This document shows, piece by piece, positions 60,127-64,000 of a stretch of DNA of 64,000 bases (positions within the stretch are counted from its first letter, which is position 1; each line of letters begins with the position of its first letter). The stretch spans positions 7,502,001 to 7,566,000 of the forward strand of contig JAPEIS010000001.1 in NCBI GenBank assembly GCA_029531795.1, in the 5' to 3' direction. The notes under the pieces were generated by a model. It did no database searches. It was not told the DNA's origin and saw nothing but the letters and a program-made list of their open reading frames with translations. This DNA is from Sclerotinia nivalis (taxonomy: Eukaryota > Ascomycota > Leotiomycetes > Helotiales > Sclerotiniaceae). The position numbers were made by a program, and so were the translations under genes.

Positions 60127-61200
60127 CATGACATCGCAAAGGACGCGAGGGAGAAAGATGCTTTGGATGGAATTTTTCACGCAACTAATATAATGACTTC
60201 TTTTTCTTTTCATGGATTGCATATGTAATTCGGGTTTGGATCGGATCTTTGACTGGGTGGCAGGTATTCTCTTTAATCGTTGGTGCTTCGAAAGTGTACG
60301 ATACCAAAAATATGAAGGGAAATACAGCTGAGCTGAACAGAACTGGGCCAGATGAACGATGGGATCATTATCACTCTTGAGACCCTCTTTATTGCTTCTT
60401 CTATTGATCGATATCATAGCCGCTTCCCACAATATTGATGTTTCTTTTCCTACCTACACAGTGTCCATGAAATCTACGAATCCTATCGGGTCCGTGATCG
60501 GCTAAAAAGTTCATCTCGGAGGGCTCCGCCCAATAGGCTAAAGATGGAGATCGTTAAATCCTAATCCATGCTACGAGACGGGGATGGGGGTATTGATAAC
60601 GATTGCTTATCTATCCAATTGTGTTACTCGATATGATTTGGTGGCACAGATTAATTATTTTTGGGGTAGAAACCAATTTTTTCTTACGGATCCTCAAATG
60701 TCAATTCCCACGCCTTATCTCCCATGGCGGTGGGCGGACTCCATTTATTGTCTTTGGGAATCCAATTGTCGGTCTTCCCGCTGCACTTGAACGTGGTGAG
60801 GGGCCTTGGTAGCTGGTTTAGCTTGTAGATACACAAGTTGTACTAGGCTGGTATTCTGTTACCTTAAATCGGAACCACGTCTGGACTTCTTTCCTAGGTA
60901 TGGGTTTCTCCGATTTCTCTCCCATTCCATATTATTGTCCGTCGTTGCGAGTTGCCATATATATAATTGAGTATCTTGGCTTTTGTTGATATCATTTTAA
61001 TTTGTCATTCGCGTTGTACTCTTCATTCAATTGCTTGCTCAAGTTGTCCATCTGGGATTGTGACTTGGACTTTGAGGTTCACGGATATCAATACATCGAC
61101 ATCAGGAAGAGAGCTATTATATCATATAATCAAATCGTCACCTCGGGATATTTGTTATCGATCAGTGTTCCATCTTTACTTATATATTAATAACAGTATA
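60127..61200. other. intergenic region, 1.1 kb
   Basis: Between two plus-strand genes; 3' UTR of the kinase-like gene and promoter/leader of the permease. Short ORFs only, no motif, no clear repeat. A TATATATTAATAACAG stretch immediately precedes the permease ATG. Confidence 0.6.
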
Positions 61201-63092
61201 ATGTCGGTTACCATTGACAGTGGACCACATGATGGGCCAGATCGCATTGTCCCCAAAAGCTCTCCTAAACGTTCATTTGGAGAGCGCATACACTCCACTG
61301 TGAGGGCTTTCACTACAAAAGATGGATGGATTGGGAACTATGATTATGGTATGCTCAAACCATGATTATGATATTCGAGCTCCAGAGCTAAACAATCATA
61401 GCATTTCTCTTCAAACCTAATCTTCCCTTCATGAAGAAGTCGACAAGACGAGCACCATTCTTCGGCCTCCAAGATCGCATGCCAGTTCTGCTAGGTCTCC
61501 TCCTCGGATTTCAACATGCCCTCGCCATGTTGGCGGGTGTTATTACACCTCCTATTCTCATAGCCGGGTCGGCATCCTTCGACACGGAAACAACTCAATA
61601 TCTTGTCTCTACCTCTCTCATCGTATCGGGTATATTATCCGCGATCCAGATCACCCGGTTCAAGGTTATTAAAACTCCTTATTATATTGGCACGGGCTTG
61701 ATTTCAGTCGTTGGTACTTCATTTGCTATCATACCTGTTGCTTCGAGGGGCTTTGCACAAATGTACGCAAATGGTATGTGCAAAACGGCGGATGATGGAA
61801 CTCCATTGCCTTGCCCGGAGGGTTATGGTGCGCTACTTGGAACGGCTTCGTTATGCGCACTTTTCGAAATAGGACTCTCGTTCATGACACCTAAACTTCT
61901 TAAGAAACTCTTCCCTCCGATTGTTACGGGTCCAACTGTCATGCTTATTGGCGTGTCGCTTATTGAAACGGGGTTGCAAGGTTGGGCAGGTGGTAGTGGA
62001 ACTTGCATGTCGAGACCAACTACAGGAGATTATATGCTCTGTCCCTCTAATGCTGCTCCACATCCACTACCATGGGGGTCGGCTGAATTCATCGGTCTCG
62101 GTTTCTCCGTCTTTATTACTATCATCCTCTGCGAACGATTTGGTTCTCCTATCATGAAGTCACTCGCCGTCGTCCTGGGTCTCTTGGTAGGTTGCATTAT
62201 CGCAGCAACATGTGGATATTTCGACAGTAGTGGAATTACTGCAGCCCCAGTCGCATCATTCATCTGGGTTAAAACTTTTCCTCTCAGCGTATATGGGCCT
62301 TTCATATTACCACTCCTAGCCATTTATCTCATTCTAATGATGGAAGCCATTGGCGACATTACTGCCACCTGCGACGTTTCTCGACTCCAAGTCGACGGCA
62401 AACTATTCGATTCCCGCATCCAAGGCGGTGTCCTAGCTGATGGACTCAACGGAATGTTAGCAGGACTCTGCACAATAACCCCCATGTCAACCTTTGCTCA
62501 AAACAACGGTGTTATCGCTCTCACACGTTGCGCCAACCGAAAAGCCGGATTCGCAGCATGTTTTTTCCTCATCGTCATGGGCGTCTTCGCTAAATTTGCC
62601 GCGGCCATCACATCGATCCCCGATGCCGTTCTAGGCGGCATGACAACCTTCCTCTTCGCAAGCGTAGCCGTATCCGGTCTCCGCATCATTGCCACCGTCC
62701 CCTTCACCCGTCGCACAAGATTTATCCTCACGGCATCTCTAGCGCTAGGATATGGTGCCACGCTCGTCCCAACGTGGTTTTCGTACGTCTTCACGTATTC
62801 CGGGGATAATAGGGCGAAAGCGGGATTTTTCGATGCCATTGTCCTGGTTCTCGAAACGGGATTTGCGGTCGCGGCGTTTGTGGCTGTGTTGTTGAATTTG
62901 GGGTTGCCGGAGGAGAGTGAGGATGAGGAGATTGAGAGTTTGGCGGGCGATTTGGGGGAGAGGGAGAGGGAGGAGAGGGAGAGGGAGTTGGAGTTGGAGA
63001 TGGAGATTAGAGGGGAGAGGGGTTTTGGGGAGGGGGTGGAAGGTGGAAGTTTTGAGATGGGGAAGGCGGAGGTGGGGAGGGAGGGAAAGTGA
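61201..63092 (+). CDS. NAT-family purine permease (UapA/UapC-like)
   Basis: Plasma-membrane H+ symporter of the nucleobase-ascorbate transporter family, probably for xanthine/uric acid. Two exons, 61201-61348 and 61402-63092, give 612 residues. The cytosolic N-terminus has FTTKDGWIGNYDY joined across the intron to AFLFKPNLPFMKK. Helix 1 has the conserved QH pair in GFQHALAM. The NAT signature QNNGVIALTR sits at 416-425. About 14 hydrophobic segments are visible, including EAIGDITATCDVSRLQVDG before the signature. The cytosolic tail after the last helix (from about 555) is unusually rich in Glu/Arg/Gly (EREREERERELELEMEIRG), and the coding DNA there becomes almost pure G/A. Substrate is inferred from fungal UapA/UapC resemblance; a symbol is withheld because the two paralogues cannot be separated by eye. 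Confidence 0.92.
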
Positions 63093-63448
63093 GGCGTTCT
63101 GATGGGATGGGATGTTGAGAGTGTTTTTTTATCGCTGGGGATTTATTTGGAAAAGGAGTTTTTGGTTTTGGGGTTATTTATTGTATGAATGTACAGTATG
63201 TATGATTGATTGTATAATAAGATTGGAAAACTTGTATCTATCTATTATTGAATATTATTCAAACTAGATTAGGAATTGAGAATTAAGAATAGAGAATCGA
63301 GAATTTATAAATATAAAAATAAGATATAATAAATAGAACTTCAAGATTAGTAGTATAAATTATTGTAAGTTTTACTATTGCAAGTTTTATTATTGTTTGG
63401 AAATATTAATGGGAATGTGTGATGTGGGTTGTTATTGGGGATCTTGGG

Positions 63449-63528
63449 GATAGAGGGATAGAGGGATAGAGGGATAGAGGGATAGAGGGATAGAGGGATA
63501 GAGGGATAGAGGGATAGAGGGATAGATA
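63449..63528 (+). repeat. 8-bp minisatellite (GATAGAGG, 9 copies)
   Basis: Nine perfect head-to-tail GATAGAGG units (63449-63520) followed by a partial GATAGATA. Perfect identity among units suggests recent expansion by slippage. Confidence 0.95.
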
Positions 63529-63700
63529 AGAGGAGTACATAAGGAGATAGGTTTGGAAAATGGGAATTGAGAATTGTTGTTGGATTTTGGTATGAAAGGA
63601 TTTTGGTATGAGGGAGGGTAAGGGTATAAGAAGAATCGATAATAGATCTTTTGATGATATAAATTGAATATATTGGAAATATGGAGAATGTGAGGAGAGA

Positions 63701-63756
63701 GGAGGGGAAAGAGAGGAGGGGAAAGAGAGGAGGGGAAAGAGAGGAGGGGAAAGAGA
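63701..63756 (+). repeat. 14-bp minisatellite (GGAGGGGAAAGAGA, 4 copies)
   Basis: Four perfect 14-base units in tandem, strand-asymmetric (G/A only), with a degenerate lead-in (GAGGAGAGA) and exit (AGAAGGGATAAG). Confidence 0.95.
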
Positions 63757-64000
63757 AGAAGGGATAAGTAGATTTGGGGGGCTGGGGGTTGAGGATTGAC
63801 GAGGTTGTGGTTTTGGGAGTGGGAGCCGGAGTGGGAGTTGGATAATTTATTGAATAGGATGGGGATAACGATAGAGATGGCAATGGGTATGGCTTGTTTT
63901 ATTTTGTTTTGTGATGGGATAGGATGGCGATGATAGTATTTTAACACTAGACTCGACGTTTAGTGATTCATGATTGGTTTTATATTCATTCTTATACTAA

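Larger units (their letters stand above)
63093..64000. other. low-complexity 3' region at window end
   Basis: Permease 3' UTR and then AT-rich and G/A-rich low-complexity DNA with two minisatellites, listed separately. Long minus-strand ORFs here (63347-63883, 63432-63947) are translations of the repeats (Pro/Ser/Leu/Tyr monotony) and are not genes. Confidence 0.7.

Noticed and set aside
63347..63947. Two long minus-strand ORFs (178 and 171 codons)
   Set aside because: They are translations of the GATAGAGG and GGAGGGGAAAGAGA repeats and give monotonous Ser/Pro/Leu/Tyr strings in two frames; no gene-like features.

Overview
The window looks like nuclear DNA of a filamentous ascomycete. Genes are intron-bearing, with many introns of about 45-75 nt, GT(A/G)AGT-like donors and YAG acceptors. 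Several families are typical of Pezizomycotina: a PTH11-like rhodopsin-domain membrane protein, a DUF2415 protein, a DUF7707-type GPI protein, a PRO1-like Zn2Cys6 factor and a C2H2 plus fungal_trans factor. Gene spacing and protein texture suggest Leotiomycetes, possibly Sclerotiniaceae (Botrytis/Sclerotinia type), but this is an impression and was not computed. I saw no operons, CRISPR arrays, rRNA genes or convincing tRNAs.

Layout, left to right: SMC2 condensin ATPase (minus, cut by the left edge); a 150-aa orphan ORF; a 4.2-kb stretch with no supported gene; a PRO1-like Zn2Cys6 factor (plus); the CCR4-NOT subunit NOT2 (plus); a seven-helix rhodopsin-type membrane protein (minus); eIF3g/TIF35 (minus); mitochondrial Hsp70 SSC1 (minus), sharing a 0.6-kb divergent promoter with a DUF2415 WD-like protein (plus); a protein joining a SIN3-type PAH domain to an LPREIRD module (plus); a secreted Cys-rich GPI-anchored protein (minus); a large C2H2 plus fungal_trans factor (minus); a SAP30-like SIN3-binding protein (plus); mitochondrial DnaJ MDJ1 (plus); ESCRT-associated BRO1 (plus); a small multi-intron gene candidate (minus); mitochondrial Lon protease PIM1 (plus); a truncated inverted copy of the small gene; a divergent kinase-like protein (plus); and a NAT-family purine permease (plus). 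The right edge is simple repeats.

Two functional themes stand out. Three mitochondrial matrix proteostasis genes (SSC1, MDJ1, PIM1) lie within about 31 kb; in yeast their products cooperate in folding and degrading matrix proteins. Two proteins linked to SIN3 biology, the PAH-domain protein and the SAP30-like protein, lie within about 12 kb of each other. The most unusual structure is the multi-intron gene candidate and its inverted, internally deleted copy on either side of PIM1. Their shared last exon differs mainly at third codon positions.

Gene models were spliced by hand. All fully resolved models keep an open frame across every junction, but no transcript or homology search was available.
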